NCBI RefSeq assembly: GCF_902859735.1
Contig: NZ_CADIJY010000015.1
Coordinates: 45,427 to 109,426, forward strand
Length of the DNA stretch: 64,000 bases
Source: Achromobacter aegrifaciens
GTDB lineage: Bacteria; Pseudomonadota; Gammaproteobacteria; Burkholderiales; Burkholderiaceae_B
Direction: 5' to 3'
Numbering within the stretch: the stretch's first letter is position 1; each line of letters starts with the position of its first letter. The translations under genes were made by a program, and so were the position numbers. Of this stretch, positions 46,780 to 57,066 are shown piece after piece. The notes beneath the pieces are model-generated. The model saw only the letters and a list, made by a program, of their open reading frames with translations, ran no database searches and was not told where the DNA came from.

Positions 46780-46866
46780 AAAGCCCAGCCTGCGTGTTCG
46801 AGGCAAATCCACCCAATCGATGCGCACGGAACGCTCATTACGCGATCCGGGGCGGGCTTTTTTTTT
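46780..46866 (+). promoter_or_regulatory. Structured leader RNA with T-tract upstream of the efflux pump (candidate attenuator)
   Basis: Closing stem: AAAGCCC-A-GCC (46780-46790) with GGCGGGCTTT (46851-46860), 10 bp with one bulged A. Inside, hairpin A: TGCGTG-TT-CGA (46791-46801) with TCG-A-TGCGCA (46817-46826), 15-base loop. Hairpin B: CGGA-A-CGC (46827-46834) with GCG-A-TCCG (46842-46849), 7-base loop. The three helices meet with almost no unpaired bases. Nine Ts (46858-46866) follow, 22 bases before the pump's first start codon. Base pairing was read by eye; no folding energy was computed. Confidence 0.5.
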
Positions 46867-46888
46867 GTTGAAATCGGGAATGCAATCT

Positions 46889-48085
46889 ATGGATAAGAAA
46901 AGCGCTATGTGGCGCAGCGCGGCAGTCGTCACGCTGACGGCATCGGCCCTCACGCTGGCCGCTTGCGGCAAGAAGCAAGACGCTCCCCAGGCGGGCAAGC
47001 CCCAGGTAACGGTCGTGACGCTTGCCACGCAGCCGGTTTCGCTGACCACCGAACTGCCTGGCCGCACCTCGCCGTTCCGCGTGGCCGAAGTGCGTCCCCA
47101 GGTCAATGGCATTGTCCAGAAGCGCCTCTTTACCGAAGGCGGCGAGGTCAAGGCGGGCCAGCAGCTCTACCAGATCGATCCCGCCCTCTACCAGGCCAGC
47201 CTGGACAGCCAGAAGGCCGCCTTGGCACGCGCCCAGGCGCAGCAGAAGACGGCCGCGTTGCTGGCCGAACGTTACAAGCCGCTGGTCGCCACTCGCGCCG
47301 TCAGCCAGCAGACCTACGACAACGCCGTCGCCTCGCGCGATCAGGCCGCCGCCGACGTGCTGTCGGCCAAGGCGGCGCTGGACACGGCCCGCATCAACCT
47401 GGTCTACACCAAGGTGCTGTCGCCCATCGACGGCATCATCGGCCGTTCGGCGGTGACCGAAGGCGCGCTAGTCACGGCCAACCAGACCACGGCCCTGGCC
47501 GCGGTGCAGCAGATCGATCCCATCTACGTCGACGTGACCCAATCCAGCGTCCAGCTGCTGCGCCTGCAGAACGCGCTGGCCAGCGGCCTGCTGAAAAAGG
47601 CCGATGGCGAGCAGGCCGCGCTGGTGACGCTGACCCTGGAAGACGGCTCGCAGTACAGCCAGCCGGGCAAGCTGCAGTTCTCCGAAGTCACGGTGGACCA
47701 GGGCACCGGTTCGGTCACCTTGCGCGCGGTGTTCCCCAATCCGGAACGCCGCCTGCTGCCGGGCATGTTCGTGCGCGCCCGCCTGGCCGACGGCGTCGCC
47801 GCCGACGGCCTGCTGGTGCCGCAGCGCGGCGTGACGCGCAACCAGCGCGGCATCCCGACGGCGCTGGTGGTCAACGCCAAGAACCAGGTCGAATTGCGCG
47901 AACTGAAGACCGACCGCGCCATCGGCGACAAGTGGCTGGTCACCGACGGCCTGGCTGCCGGCGACAAGGTCATCGTGGAAGGTCTGCAGATGGTGCGTCC
48001 GGGGGCTGAAGTCGTCGCCACCGAAGCCAGCGCCGCGCAACCGGCGCAGCAGCCGCAAGCAGCCGCCGCGGCGGCCAAGCAGTAG
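46889..48085 (+). CDS. RND efflux periplasmic adaptor (membrane-fusion) lipoprotein
   Basis: 398 residues from ATG at 46889 (MDKKSAMW), with GGGAA eight bases upstream; ATG at 46880 is an alternative. The signal peptide ends in lipobox LAAC with C26 as lipid anchor. The adaptor domains follow: [46 protein letters not shown] (biotinyl-lipoyl-like, two adjacent blocks), a helical hairpin around [21 protein letters not shown], and the beta-barrel region with [22 protein letters not shown]. It links the inner-membrane pump to the outer-membrane channel. In Achromobacter the corresponding gene may be axyA; this identity is inferred. Confidence 0.92.
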   Translation: MDKKSAMWRSAAVVTLTASALTLAACGKKQDAPQAGKPQVTVVTLATQPVSLTTELPGRTSPFRVAEVRPQVNGIVQKRLFTEGGEVKAGQQLYQIDPALYQASLDSQKAALARAQAQQKTAALLAERYKPLVATRAVSQQTYDNAVASRDQAAADVLSAKAALDTARINLVYTKVLSPIDGIIGRSAVTEGALVTANQTTALAAVQQIDPIYVDVTQSSVQLLRLQNALASGLLKKADGEQAALVTLTLEDGSQYSQPGKLQFSEVTVDQGTGSVTLRAVFPNPERRLLPGMFVRARLADGVAADGLLVPQRGVTRNQRGIPTALVVNAKNQVELRELKTDRAIGDKWLVTDGLAAGDKVIVEGLQMVRPGAEVVATEASAAQPAQQPQAAAAAAKQ

Positions 48086-48101
48086 TAGTCAGGAGCCTTG
48101 C

Positions 48102-51100
48102 ATGGCAAAGTTTTTTATCGATAGACCGGTCTTCGCATGGGTGATCGCGATCGTGCTGATGATGGCCGGCGCGCTGTCCATCCTGAAGCTGCCGGTCTCC
48201 CAATACCCCAACATCGCGCCGCCAGCCATCGGCATCGCGGTGACCTACCCGGGCGCGTCCGCGCAGACCGTGCAGGACACCGTGGTGCAGGTGATCGAGC
48301 AGCAGATGAACGGCCTGGACGGCCTGCAGTACATCTCCTCGGAAAGCAACTCCGACGGCAGCATGTCCATCACCCTGACCTTCACGCAGGGCACCAACCC
48401 TGATACCGCGCAGGTCCAGGTGCAGAACAAGCTGTCGCTGGCGCAGCCGCTCCTGCCGCAGGAAGTGCAGCAGCAGGGCATCCGCGTCACCAAGGCCACC
48501 AAGAACTTCCTGATCGTGGCGGGCTTCGTGTCCACCGACGGCTCGATGACCAAGGACGACCTGGCCGACTACGTCGCCTCGTATGTCCAGGATCCCATCA
48601 GCCGCACGCAGGGCGTGGGCGACTTCCAGCTGTTCGGCTCGCAGTACGCGATGCGCATCTGGCTGGATCCCGCCAAGCTCGTCAACTACGGCTTGACCAC
48701 GGTCGACGTCGTGGCGGCGATCAAGGAACAGAACGTGCAGGTGTCGTCCGGCCAGCTGGGCGGCTTGCCGTCCGTGCGCGGCCAGCAACTGAACGCGACC
48801 ATCATCGGGCCTTCGCGCCTGGAAAAGGCGGAAGACTTCGGCCGCATCCTGCTCAAGGTCAACGCCGACGGTTCGCAAGTGCGCCTGGGCGACGTGTCCA
48901 GCATCGAGCTGGGCGGCCAGACCTACGCCATCGACAGCTTCTACAACGGCAAGCCGGCCTCGGGCCTGGCGGTCAAGCTGGCGCCGGGCGCCAACGCGCT
49001 GGATACGGCCCAGGCGGTGCGCGACACCATCAACAACCTGAAGCCTTACTTCCCGCCGGGCATGGACGTCGTCTATCCGTACGACACCACGCCGTTCGTC
49101 AGCCTGTCGATCCATGAGGTGTTCAAGACGCTGATCGAGGCCATCATCCTGGTCTTCCTGGTGATGTACTTGTTCCTGCAGAACTTCCGCGCCACCATCA
49201 TCCCGACGCTGGCAGTGCCGGTGGTGCTGCTGGGCACGTTCGGCGTGCTGGCGGCGTTCGGCTACTCCATCAACACGCTGACCATGTTCGGCATGGTGCT
49301 GGCCATCGGCCTCTTGGTGGACGATGCCATCGTGGTGGTGGAAAACGTCGAGCGCGTGATGGCCGAAGAGGGCTTGTCGCCCAAGCAGGCCACCCGCAAG
49401 TCCATGTCGCAGATCACCGGCGCCCTGATCGGCATCGCCATGGTGCTGGCGGCCGTGTTCATTCCCATGGCCTTCTTCGGCGGGTCCACGGGCGTGATCT
49501 ACCGCCAGTTCTCCATCACCATCGTGTCCTCCATGGTGCTGTCGGTGATCGTGGCCATCGTGTTCACGCCGGCCTTGTGCGCGACCTTGCTCAAGCCCAT
49601 CCCCAAGGGCCATCATGGCTCGAAGAAGGGCTTTTTCGGCTGGTTCAACCGCACGTTCGAGCGCAGCAGCAACGGCTACGCCAATACCGTCGCGCGCGGC
49701 TTGAACCGCAGCAAGCGTCTGATGGTGATCTACCTGGCGCTGGTCCTCGCCATGGGCTGGATGTTCACGCGCATTCCGACCGCGTTCCTGCCGGATGAGG
49801 ACCAGGGCATTCTGTTCGCCCAGATCCAGACGCCTGCTGGCGCCACGGCGGAAGCCACCAAGGCCGTCATCGACGACGCCACCAAGTACTTGCTGAACGA
49901 GGAAAAGGACGCCGTCACCTCGGTGTTCGCGGTCAATGGCTTCAACTTCGGCGGCCGCGGCCAGAACGCGTCCATCCTGTTCATCAAGCTGCGCGACTGG
50001 GAAGAACGCGGCGACGCCCGCCTGAAGGCCGGCGCCGTGGCGGCACGGGCCAACGCGCACTTCCGCAAGACCGAGCGCCGCGGGCAATTGTTCGTGGTGC
50101 CGCCGCCGTCCGTGATGGAACTGGGCAACGTCACCGGTTTCGACTTCCAGTTGATGGACCGCGCAGGCGTGGGCCACGAGAAGCTGCTTGCCGCGCGCAA
50201 CCAGTTGCTGGGCGAAGCCGCCAAGAGTCCGGTCCTGCAGGGCGTGCGCCCCAACGGCATCGAAGACGCGCCGCAGTACCAGCTGGACATCGACCGCGAG
50301 AAGGCGCGCGCCCTGGGCGTGGCGGTCTCGGACATCAACAGCACGCTGGCCACGGCCTGGGGTTCGTCGTACGTCAACGACTTCATCGACCGCGGCCGCG
50401 TGAAGAAGGTGTTCGCGCAGGGCGAGGCGTCGTCGCGCATGCTGCCGGAAGACCTGGACAAATGGTACGTGCGCAACAAGGCGGGCGATATGGTGCCGTT
50501 CTCGGCGTTCGCCAAGGCCACCTGGAGCTACGGTCCGCAAAAGCTGAACCGCTACAACGGCGTGCCGTCGTACAACATCCAGGGCCAGGCGGCGCCGGGC
50601 TACAGCTCGGGCGCGGCGATGGAAGAAATGGAACGCCTGGCGGGCAAGCTGCCGGTGGGCGTGGGCTTTGAATGGACCGGCCTGTCGTTCGAAGAACGCC
50701 TGTCCGGCGCCCAGGCGCCCGCGCTATACGCGATTTCGTTGATCGTGGTGTTCCTGTGCCTGGCGGCGCTGTACGAAAGCTGGACCATCCCGTCGGCGGT
50801 GATGCTGGTGGTGCCGTTGGGTATCATCGGGGCCTTGCTCGCCACCATGCTGCGGGGCCTGTCCAACGACGTGTACTTCCAGGTGGGCCTGCTCACAACC
50901 ATCGGCCTGGCGGCCAAGAACGCGATCCTGATCGTCGAGTTCGCCAAAGAGCACTACGAGCAGGGCGCCAGCCTGACGGAATCGGCCATCCACGCCGCGC
51001 GGCAGCGCCTGCGTCCCATCCTGATGACGTCGCTGGCGTTCATCCTGGGCGTGACGCCGCTGGCGATCTCGTCGGGGGCGGGTTCGGGCAGCCAGAACGC

Positions 51101-51284
51101 CATCGGCACGGGCGTGATCGGCGGCATGCTGACCGGCACCTTCCTGGCCATCTTCTTTGTTCCGGCCTTCTTCGTGATCATGCTGCGCGTCTTCAAGGTC
51201 AAGCGCATGAGCGAAAACGTCGACGAGCACGACACCAGCGCCAATGGCACGCAGGGCGTCTCGACGGAGGGCCAACCGCAATGA
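48102..51284 (+). CDS. RND (HAE1/AcrB-type) multidrug efflux transporter
   Basis: 1060 residues, with 12 membrane segments expected and two large periplasmic loops. It starts [20 protein letters not shown], typical of HAE1 pumps. Proton-relay residues are seen as the Asp pair in [16 protein letters not shown] (about residues 406-407) and Lys in [33 protein letters not shown] is a conserved porter-domain block. The protein expels amphiphilic drugs using the proton gradient. A hydrophilic C-terminal tail follows the last helix. It lies 16 bp after the adaptor gene and overlaps the channel gene. Likely homologue of MexB/AxyB. Confidence 0.94.
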   Translation: MAKFFIDRPVFAWVIAIVLMMAGALSILKLPVSQYPNIAPPAIGIAVTYPGASAQTVQDTVVQVIEQQMNGLDGLQYISSESNSDGSMSITLTFTQGTNPDTAQVQVQNKLSLAQPLLPQEVQQQGIRVTKATKNFLIVAGFVSTDGSMTKDDLADYVASYVQDPISRTQGVGDFQLFGSQYAMRIWLDPAKLVNYGLTTVDVVAAIKEQNVQVSSGQLGGLPSVRGQQLNATIIGPSRLEKAEDFGRILLKVNADGSQVRLGDVSSIELGGQTYAIDSFYNGKPASGLAVKLAPGANALDTAQAVRDTINNLKPYFPPGMDVVYPYDTTPFVSLSIHEVFKTLIEAIILVFLVMYLFLQNFRATIIPTLAVPVVLLGTFGVLAAFGYSINTLTMFGMVLAIGLLVDDAIVVVENVERVMAEEGLSPKQATRKSMSQITGALIGIAMVLAAVFIPMAFFGGSTGVIYRQFSITIVSSMVLSVIVAIVFTPALCATLLKPIPKGHHGSKKGFFGWFNRTFERSSNGYANTVARGLNRSKRLMVIYLALVLAMGWMFTRIPTAFLPDEDQGILFAQIQTPAGATAEATKAVIDDATKYLLNEEKDAVTSVFAVNGFNFGGRGQNASILFIKLRDWEERGDARLKAGAVAARANAHFRKTERRGQLFVVPPPSVMELGNVTGFDFQLMDRAGVGHEKLLAARNQLLGEAAKSPVLQGVRPNGIEDAPQYQLDIDREKARALGVAVSDINSTLATAWGSSYVNDFIDRGRVKKVFAQGEASSRMLPEDLDKWYVRNKAGDMVPFSAFAKATWSYGPQKLNRYNGVPSYNIQGQAAPGYSSGAAMEEMERLAGKLPVGVGFEWTGLSFEERLSGAQAPALYAISLIVVFLCLAALYESWTIPSAVMLVVPLGIIGALLATMLRGLSNDVYFQVGLLTTIGLAAKNAILIVEFAKEHYEQGASLTESAIHAARQRLRPILMTSLAFILGVTPLAISSGAGSGSQNAIGTGVIGGMLTGTFLAIFFVPAFFVIMLRVFKVKRMSENVDEHDTSANGTQGVSTEGQPQ

Positions 51285-52750
51285 CATTCCCGATGAGAAC
51301 CTTGCTGTCTGTTTCCCTGGCGGCGGCCCTGGCGGGCTGCTCGCTGGCCCCCACCTACGAACGGCCGGACGCGCCGGTCGACGCGGCCTATCCCACGGGT
51401 CCGTCCTACCAGGCGGCCCAGCCGGCCGACGCGGGCGGCCTGATGACGGCCGACATCGGCTGGCGCGATTTCTTCGGCTCGGACCCGCTGCTGCAACAGC
51501 TGATCGAGCAGTCGCTGGCCAACAACCGCGACCTGCGCGTGGCGGCCCTGAACGTCGAGGCGGCGCGCGCCCAGTACCGCATCCAGCGCGCCGACCTGAT
51601 GCCCAGCATCGGCATCGCCGGCCAGGAAACGGCCCAGCGTTCGCCGGCCGATCTGTCGCCCAGCGGCCGCGCCACCACCAGCCACAGCTACCAGGTCGGC
51701 GCCGCCATGTCGGCCTGGGAGCTGGATCTGTTCGGCCGCATCCGCAGCCTGAGCGACAAAGCGCTGGAATCCTATCTGGCGCTGGACGAAACCCGCACGG
51801 CGACCCAGCTGACGCTGATCGCCGAAGTGGCCAACGCCTACCTGACCCTGCGCGCCGACCAGGAACTCGTCGGCCTGACGCGCGACACGCTCAAGAGCCA
51901 GCAGGATTCCTTCAAGCTCACGCAGCAGAGCTACGACCAGGGCTTGTCCACGGCGCTGGACCTGAGCCAGGCGGAAGTGTCGCTGCGCACCGCCGAGCGC
52001 AACCTGTCGCAATACACGCGCCAGGCCGCGCAGGACCGCAATGCGCTGGTCCTGCTGGTGGGCCAGCCGCTGTCGCCCGAGCTGACGGCGGCGCTGGATA
52101 ACGCGGTCAAGCTAGACGATGCCATGCTGCCGACCACCTTGCCCGCCGGCCTGCCGTCGGACCTGCTGGCCCGCCGCCCGGACATCCGCGCGGCCGAGCA
52201 CCAATTGAAGGGCGCCAACGCCAATATCGGCGCGGCGCGCGCCGCCTTCTTCCCGACCATCAGCCTGACGGGCTCGGCCGGTACCGCCAGCGCCAGCCTG
52301 GGCGGGCTGTTCGAAGGCGGCTCGGGCGCCTGGAGCTTCGTGCCCCAGATCACCGTGCCGATCTTCGCGGGCGGCTCGCTGCTTGCCGGCCTGGATCTGG
52401 CCAAGGTGCAGAAGAACATCCAGGTCGCGCAGTACGAGAAGTCGATCCAGACGGGTTTCCGCGAAGTGGCGGACGCCCTGGCCGGGCGCGGCACCCTGGA
52501 CGAGCAGATCCAGGCGCAGCGGCTCCTGGTGGCCGCCAACCAGCGCGCCTACGACGCCTCGGATCAGCGTTTCCGCCAAGGCATCGACGACTACCTGAGC
52601 GTGCTGGATTCGCAGCGCTCCCTGTACAGCGCGCAGCAGGCCCTGGTGGACACGCGTCGGGCCAGGCTGTCCAACCTGGTCACGCTGTACAAGGTGCTGG
52701 GCGGCGGCTGGACCGAACGCACGGTGACCGCGCAGGCCCAGCAGCAATAA
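51281..52750 (+). CDS. Outer-membrane efflux channel lipoprotein (OprM/NodT family)
   Basis: 489 residues from ATG at 51281 overlapping the pump gene stop (ATGA). The signal peptide ends in lipobox LAGC (C20). Features of OprM are [15 protein letters not shown] at the mature N-terminus, the repeated helical hairpins, [46 protein letters not shown] and [19 protein letters not shown]. The trimer forms a channel through the outer membrane and completes the tripartite pump. It ends the operon, with a strong hairpin terminator following at once. Confidence 0.92.
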   Translation: MTFPMRTLLSVSLAAALAGCSLAPTYERPDAPVDAAYPTGPSYQAAQPADAGGLMTADIGWRDFFGSDPLLQQLIEQSLANNRDLRVAALNVEAARAQYRIQRADLMPSIGIAGQETAQRSPADLSPSGRATTSHSYQVGAAMSAWELDLFGRIRSLSDKALESYLALDETRTATQLTLIAEVANAYLTLRADQELVGLTRDTLKSQQDSFKLTQQSYDQGLSTALDLSQAEVSLRTAERNLSQYTRQAAQDRNALVLLVGQPLSPELTAALDNAVKLDDAMLPTTLPAGLPSDLLARRPDIRAAEHQLKGANANIGAARAAFFPTISLTGSAGTASASLGGLFEGGSGAWSFVPQITVPIFAGGSLLAGLDLAKVQKNIQVAQYEKSIQTGFREVADALAGRGTLDEQIQAQRLLVAANQRAYDASDQRFRQGIDDYLSVLDSQRSLYSAQQALVDTRRARLSNLVTLYKVLGGGWTERTVTAQAQQQ

Positions 52751-52764
52751 GGGCAGGCCGAAAA

Positions 52765-52796
52765 AAAACGGGCCGATCGAAAGATCGGCCCGTTTT
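52765..52796. terminator. Bidirectional intrinsic terminator
   Basis: A 14-bp perfect inverted repeat, AAAACGGGCCGATC (52765-52778) and GATCGGCCCGTTTT (52783-52796), with a GAAA tetraloop. A-rich on the left and T-rich on the right, it can end both the efflux operon (plus) and the small membrane protein gene (minus). Confidence 0.9.
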
Positions 52797-52817
52797 CATT
52801 TCAGGTCCAGCAGAACG

Positions 52818-53069
52818 TCAGGCGCGTTTCTTGGCGATCAGGCCCACCACGAACAGCACGACGATCGCGCCGACGACCGATCCGATCCACCCGGCGGGTT
52901 CGCCCGGCGCGTACCAGCCCAGCGATTGGCCCAGGAATCCGGCGACGACCGAACCGACGATACCCAGGATGGTGGTCATGATGATCCCCATGTTCTGGTC
53001 TCCGGGCATGATGGCGCGGGCGATCAGGCCCACGACGAACCCGACGATGATCATGATGATTATGCTCAT
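52818..53069 (-). CDS. GlsB/YeaQ/YmgE-family small membrane stress protein
   Basis: 83 residues with three hydrophobic helices. The family pattern is clear: IIVGFVVGLIARAIMPGDQN, GIIMTTILGIVGSVVAGFLG and GWIGSVVGAIVVLFVVGLI. Such transglycosylase-associated small proteins are induced by envelope or acid stress in several bacteria, but the biochemical role is unknown. AAGGAG-type sequence precedes the start on the minus strand. It stands alone, sharing the terminator with the efflux operon. Confidence 0.9.
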   Translation of the reverse strand: MSIIIMIIVGFVVGLIARAIMPGDQNMGIIMTTILGIVGSVVAGFLGQSLGWYAPGEPAGWIGSVVGAIVVLFVVGLIAKKRA

Positions 53070-53191
53070 GCGCGTACTCCTTGCTGGAAGTAAAAGGGGG
53101 CAGTGTGGCTAGATGATACTCACGCCCCGCGCGTAGCGGCTGTAACAACTGGTGTATGGGGCGCACGGGCAACATTGCGCCCCGCCGGCGC

Positions 53192-53806
53192 TCAGGAAGT
53201 CAGGTCGATCAACTGGCGCACGTCCTTGGTCATGGCCTCGATGCTGTCCGTGTCCGATGCCAGCAAGCGGGCCTTGCCGTCCTTGTCGAATATATACACG
53301 CCGCGGCTGTGCGTGACTTCGTACATATTGGCGTCGTCGCCCGGGCGCGGCTTCTCTATCTGGTAGGCCACGCGATAGCGGCGCGCCAGGTCGGCAATCT
53401 GCTTTTCATCGCCGGTCACGCCGATGGCGTTGTTGTTGAAGGCATTGACGTAGGCCTGCAGGATGTCCGGCGTGTCGCGGTGCGGGTCCACGCTGACGAA
53501 CAGGATGCGTACATCGCGGGCCTTGTCGCCCAGGTTCTGCAGCACGGCCGTCAACTGCGCCATGGTGGTCGGGCAGATGTCGGGGCAACTGGCATAGCCG
53601 AAGAACAGCAGCACCGTCTTGCCTTTCAGGTCGTCGCTGCTGACCATCTTGCCGCCTGCGCCGGGCAGCGAGAACTTCAGGTCGGGCAGGTGTCCCTTCA
53701 CGTTGTACAGGGTCCAATCGACGTTCCTGTCGCCGCAGGCAGCGAGAAACACGCACAGGGTCAGCAGCAGGCTGCGCAGGGCGCGGCCGGAAATGAGGTG
53801 TCGCAT
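53192..53806 (-). CDS. SCO1/SenC-family copper-binding lipoprotein
   Basis: 204 residues. The signal peptide ends in lipobox LAAC (C24). The thioredoxin-like fold carries the copper-binding CPDIC motif (C74, C78) and the distal histidine H166 in THSRGVYIFD. SCO proteins deliver copper to the CuA site of cytochrome c oxidase or act as periplasmic thiol reductants. VLLFFGYASCPDICPTTMAQ is the strongest match. No oxidase subunit genes are in the window. Confidence 0.92.
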   Translation of the reverse strand: MRHLISGRALRSLLLTLCVFLAACGDRNVDWTLYNVKGHLPDLKFSLPGAGGKMVSSDDLKGKTVLLFFGYASCPDICPTTMAQLTAVLQNLGDKARDVRILFVSVDPHRDTPDILQAYVNAFNNNAIGVTGDEKQIADLARRYRVAYQIEKPRPGDDANMYEVTHSRGVYIFDKDGKARLLASDTDSIEAMTKDVRQLIDLTS

Positions 53807-53973
53807 GAGTCCAAGGGCCGGTAGGGGGTAAACCTTTTGATTCTACCCGCAAGGCGCGGGCAGGGCAGGGTGCGGGGGGCGGGCGGACCTGGGGCCGGCT
53901 TGTCCTGGCGCAAGCCGCGGGGCCGGGACCGGCCGTCGGACTTGTAAAGCTTTGTCTGGTTATTGTTTGGAAG

Positions 53974-53987
53974 TGGCGAATTCGCCA
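53974..53987. repeat. 14-bp perfect palindrome upstream of the methyltransferase gene
   Basis: TGGCGAATTCGCCA reads the same on both strands and lies 68 bp before the methyltransferase start. It could be a regulator site; no further copy was noticed in the window. Confidence 0.5.
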
Positions 53988-54054
53988 GACCGGATGCCAT
54001 GGCTGCCGCTACATTCAGGACCGTGTCAGATTTCAGAATCCAGAGGCGCCACAT

Positions 54055-54807
54055 ATGGACATGCCGGTCAGGAATTCCCTGGGCTACCCCTACTATCCCT
54101 ACTATCCCGTCGTGCTCGACATCCTGCGCAGCCGCCTGGCGGATTCGGTGCTGGACGCGCCCTGCGGCACGGGCTGGCTGGGCGACATGCTGCCCGCCGC
54201 CAGCGGCCGGCAGGTCGATATCGACGGCGTGGGCCTGTGGGAGTTTCCGCAGGCCGGCGGCTACCGCCGCGTGACGGAGCACGACCTGGAAACGCCGTTG
54301 ACGGTTGCCGAACCCTATGACGCCGTGGTCTGCTGCGAGGCGATCCATCTGCTGACCAACCCCGGCGTGCTGATGCAGAGCCTTTACCGCGCGCTGCGCC
54401 CGGGCGGCACCCTGATCGTCACCACGCCCAACACCTGGTATTTCCGTTCGCGCCTGCAGTTCCTGCTGCGCGGCTTCCATTCGGGGTTCCGGCCCATGGT
54501 GGGACGGCAGCGCGGCGAGGATTACGTCACGTACTTCCCCTGGAGCTGTCCGCAGCTGCACCTGCTGTTCCAGCACTACGGTTTCAGGGACATCAGCTTG
54601 CACGATGTGGACGAGATCAAGCCCAAGCGCATGGTGGAGCATGTACTGGCCGTGCCGTCGCGCCTGTATTACGGCCGCCGGCTCAAACAGGCGCAGGACG
54701 AGGAAAGCCGCCGCTATTGGAAGCAGGCCGGCTCCGACCAGTCCGTGCATGGACGCTGGCTGGTGATGTCGGCGCGCCGGCCAGTCGACGACGCCGCCGC
54801 AACATAG
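54055..54807 (+). CDS. Class I SAM-dependent methyltransferase
   Basis: 250 residues. GAGG lies eight bases before the ATG. The SAM-binding motif is VLDAPCGTGWLGDMLP (about residue 33), and the post-motifs YDAVVCCEAIHLLTNP and LRPGGTLIVTTPN follow, as in Methyltransf_11-type enzymes. The repeated YPYYPYYP at residues 12-18 is unusual. The C-terminal part is Arg/Lys-rich. Substrate is unknown; similar proteins often act on lipids, quinones or polysaccharides. It converges on prlC with a GC-rich hairpin between. Confidence 0.82.
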   Translation: MDMPVRNSLGYPYYPYYPVVLDILRSRLADSVLDAPCGTGWLGDMLPAASGRQVDIDGVGLWEFPQAGGYRRVTEHDLETPLTVAEPYDAVVCCEAIHLLTNPGVLMQSLYRALRPGGTLIVTTPNTWYFRSRLQFLLRGFHSGFRPMVGRQRGEDYVTYFPWSCPQLHLLFQHYGFRDISLHDVDEIKPKRMVEHVLAVPSRLYYGRRLKQAQDEESRRYWKQAGSDQSVHGRWLVMSARRPVDDAAAT

Positions 54808-54810
54808 CAA

Positions 54811-54832
54811 ACGGCCCGCCAGGGCGGGCCGT
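54811..54832. terminator. Hairpin between convergent methyltransferase and prlC genes
   Basis: ACGGCCCGCC (54811-54820) and GGCGGGCCGT (54823-54832) pair almost without a loop. TTTG follows on the minus strand side, so it could end prlC; the plus-strand side has no T-tract. Confidence 0.55.
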
Positions 54833-54857
54833 CGGGTAGCGACCGGGAAGCGGACGC

Positions 54858-56924
54858 TCAGGCAGGCGTCATGCCGCTATGGCGCAGCAGGGCGTCGATG
54901 CGAGGCGCACGTCCGCGGAAGGCGGCGAAGGACTCGGCCGCCGGGCGCGAACCGCCTACTGCCAGCACTTCGCGCCGGAAGCGTGCGCCCGTTTCGGGAT
55001 CCAGCGTGCCCAGCGCGTTGCCGGCCTGGCGGGCCGCCGCCTCTTCGAAGGCCTCATAGGCGTCGGCCGACAGCACCTCTGCCCACTTGTAGCTGTAATA
55101 GCCCGCGCCGTAGCCGCCCGCGAACAGGTGCGAGAAGGCATGCGGCAGACGGTGCCAGGCGGGCGGGAACAGCACGGCCACTTCCTGGCGCACTTCCTGC
55201 AGCAGTGCCAGCACTTCGGCAATCGACGCGCCCTGGGCGCGGTCATGCATCAGCATGTCGAACAGCGCGAACTCGATCTGGCGCACGGTCTGCATGCCGC
55301 TCTGGTAGTTGCGGGCGGCGACCAGGCGGTCGTAGAGCGCGCGCGGCAGGGGCTCGCCCGTGTCCACATGGGCGGACAGCTTCTGCACCACCGCCCATTC
55401 CCAGCAGAAGTTCTCCATGAACTGCGAGGGCAGCTCGATGGCGTCCCATTCCACGCTGGCGAAGGCCGCCGCGCCGGGCTCGTCCACTTCGGACAGCAGG
55501 GCATGCAGCGCATGGCCGGTTTCATGGAACAGCGTGATGACGTCGTCGTGCGTCAGGACGGCGGGCTTGTCGCCGTTGGGGCGCGAGAAATTGCAGGTCA
55601 GGTAGGCGATGGGCGTCTGCACCTTGCCAGCCACGACGCGGCGCGTGCGTTCGCTGTCGACCCAGGCGCCGCTTTGCTTGCCGGCGCGGGCGTACAGGTC
55701 CAGATACAGATAACCGATGAGTTCGCCCTTGGGGCTTTCCACGCGCACGCCGCGCACGTCGCCATGCCAGGACGAGACGGGCGTTTCAGCCAGGCGCACA
55801 TCGAACAGGGTCTCGATGACCTCGAACAGGCCCGACAGCACGCGCGGCTCGGTGAAATACTGCTTCACCTCGTCTTCGGAGTAGGCGTAGCGCGATTCGC
55901 GCAGGCGCTCGGAAGCGTAGGCCACGTCCCAGGGCTGCAGGTCGTCCAGGTCCAGTTCGCCGGTGGCGTAGGCTTTCAGTTCAGCCAGGTCGCGCTGGGC
56001 GTAGGGCTTGGCGCGCGCGGCCAGGTCGCGCAGGAACACGGTGACTTCCTGCGCGTCGCGGGCCATGCGGGTCTGCAGGCGCAGCGCGGCGAAGGTGCCC
56101 AGGCCGAGCAGGCCGGCTTCCTCGGCGCGCAGGGCCAGCAGCTCTTCGATGAGCGGGGAGTTGTCGAACTTGCCGTCGCCATGTTCCGACGCCACGGTGC
56201 CGTAGCCGCGGTACAGCGCCTCGCGCAGCGAGCGGTCCTGGGCGTACTGCATCACCGGCAGGTAGCACGGCATTTTCAGCGTCAGCTTCCAGCCCGGCTT
56301 GCCGTCTTCCTCGGCCGCGGCGCGGGCGGCCGCCAGCACGTCAGCCGGAATCCCGGCCAGGCGGGCTTCGTCCTCGACCAGCAGCGCCCAGGCGTCGATC
56401 GAGTCCAGCACGTTTTCAGAGAATTTCTGCGAGGCCTGGGCCTCGCGGTCGGAAATGGCGGCGTAGCGTTCGCGGTCTGCGCCTTGCAGCTCCACGCCGC
56501 TCAGGCGGAAGTCGCGCAGGGCCATTTCCACGATGCGGCGGCGCACTGGCGTCCAGGACGCGAAATCGGGGGCGGCGGCCAGGCGCTGGTACTGCTTGTA
56601 CAGGCCTTCGTGCAGGCCGACCCAGGTGGAGAATTCGGTCACCAGGGGCAGGGCGGCGTTGTAGGCTTCGCGCAGTTCCGGGGTGTTGACCACGGCGTTC
56701 AGGTGGCCGGCGACCGACCAGGCGCGCCACAGGCGCTCCGAGGCCGTGTCCAGCGGTTCAACCACGGCTTCCCAGGTGGGCGCCAGCGCGGGATCGGCGG
56801 CGCGGTCCACGGCCTGGCGGGCGATGCCCAGCAGTTCCTCGACCGCCGGCACGATGTGTCCGGGCTTGACGGCCGCGTAGTCGACGAGGTCGGAGACAGG
56901 GGCGAGCAGGGGGTTCTGGGTCAT
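54858..56924 (-). CDS. prlC: Oligopeptidase A (M3 metallopeptidase)
   Basis: 688 residues from ATG at 56924 (MTQNPLLAPV); an upstream in-frame ATG at 56978 adds 18 residues without family character. The zinc motif HETGH lies near residues 467-471 in TLFHETGHALHALL, with the distal Glu in FASVEWDAIELPSQFMENF. E. coli OpdA/PrlC is 680 residues long. It degrades oligopeptides, including cleaved signal peptides, in the cytoplasm. It is downstream of folD on the same strand, separated by two tandem hairpins, so it is probably transcribed on its own. Confidence 0.93.
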   Translation of the reverse strand: MTQNPLLAPVSDLVDYAAVKPGHIVPAVEELLGIARQAVDRAADPALAPTWEAVVEPLDTASERLWRAWSVAGHLNAVVNTPELREAYNAALPLVTEFSTWVGLHEGLYKQYQRLAAAPDFASWTPVRRRIVEMALRDFRLSGVELQGADRERYAAISDREAQASQKFSENVLDSIDAWALLVEDEARLAGIPADVLAAARAAAEEDGKPGWKLTLKMPCYLPVMQYAQDRSLREALYRGYGTVASEHGDGKFDNSPLIEELLALRAEEAGLLGLGTFAALRLQTRMARDAQEVTVFLRDLAARAKPYAQRDLAELKAYATGELDLDDLQPWDVAYASERLRESRYAYSEDEVKQYFTEPRVLSGLFEVIETLFDVRLAETPVSSWHGDVRGVRVESPKGELIGYLYLDLYARAGKQSGAWVDSERTRRVVAGKVQTPIAYLTCNFSRPNGDKPAVLTHDDVITLFHETGHALHALLSEVDEPGAAAFASVEWDAIELPSQFMENFCWEWAVVQKLSAHVDTGEPLPRALYDRLVAARNYQSGMQTVRQIEFALFDMLMHDRAQGASIAEVLALLQEVRQEVAVLFPPAWHRLPHAFSHLFAGGYGAGYYSYKWAEVLSADAYEAFEEAAARQAGNALGTLDPETGARFRREVLAVGGSRPAAESFAAFRGRAPRIDALLRHSGMTPA

Positions 56925-56993
56925 GGTGTTACAGGCTGGGAAGAGGTGAGCAGCGCCACGAGGCGCCGGCAAGGGCATGAGAATCAGGTGAGG

Positions 56994-57055
56994 GCGATCT
57001 GCCCGAACGCAAGGGCAGATCGCAATCCCCGTCCCGCGGCCTGGCCGGCCGCGGG
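56994..57055 (-). terminator. Two tandem hairpins after folD
   Basis: Hairpin 1: CCCGCGGCC (57033-57041) with GGCCGCGGG (57047-57055). Hairpin 2: GCGATCTGCCC (56994-57004) with GGGCAGATCGC (57013-57023), 8-base loop. Both are perfect, but no T-tract follows on the minus strand. Together they probably end or stabilise the folD message. Confidence 0.5.
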
Positions 57056-57066
57056 TACGCCGGCCG

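Noticed and set aside
47970-50540. 856-codon minus-strand frame opposite the RND pump genes
   Set aside because: Shadow of conserved efflux genes with the same low-complexity composition as other antisense frames.
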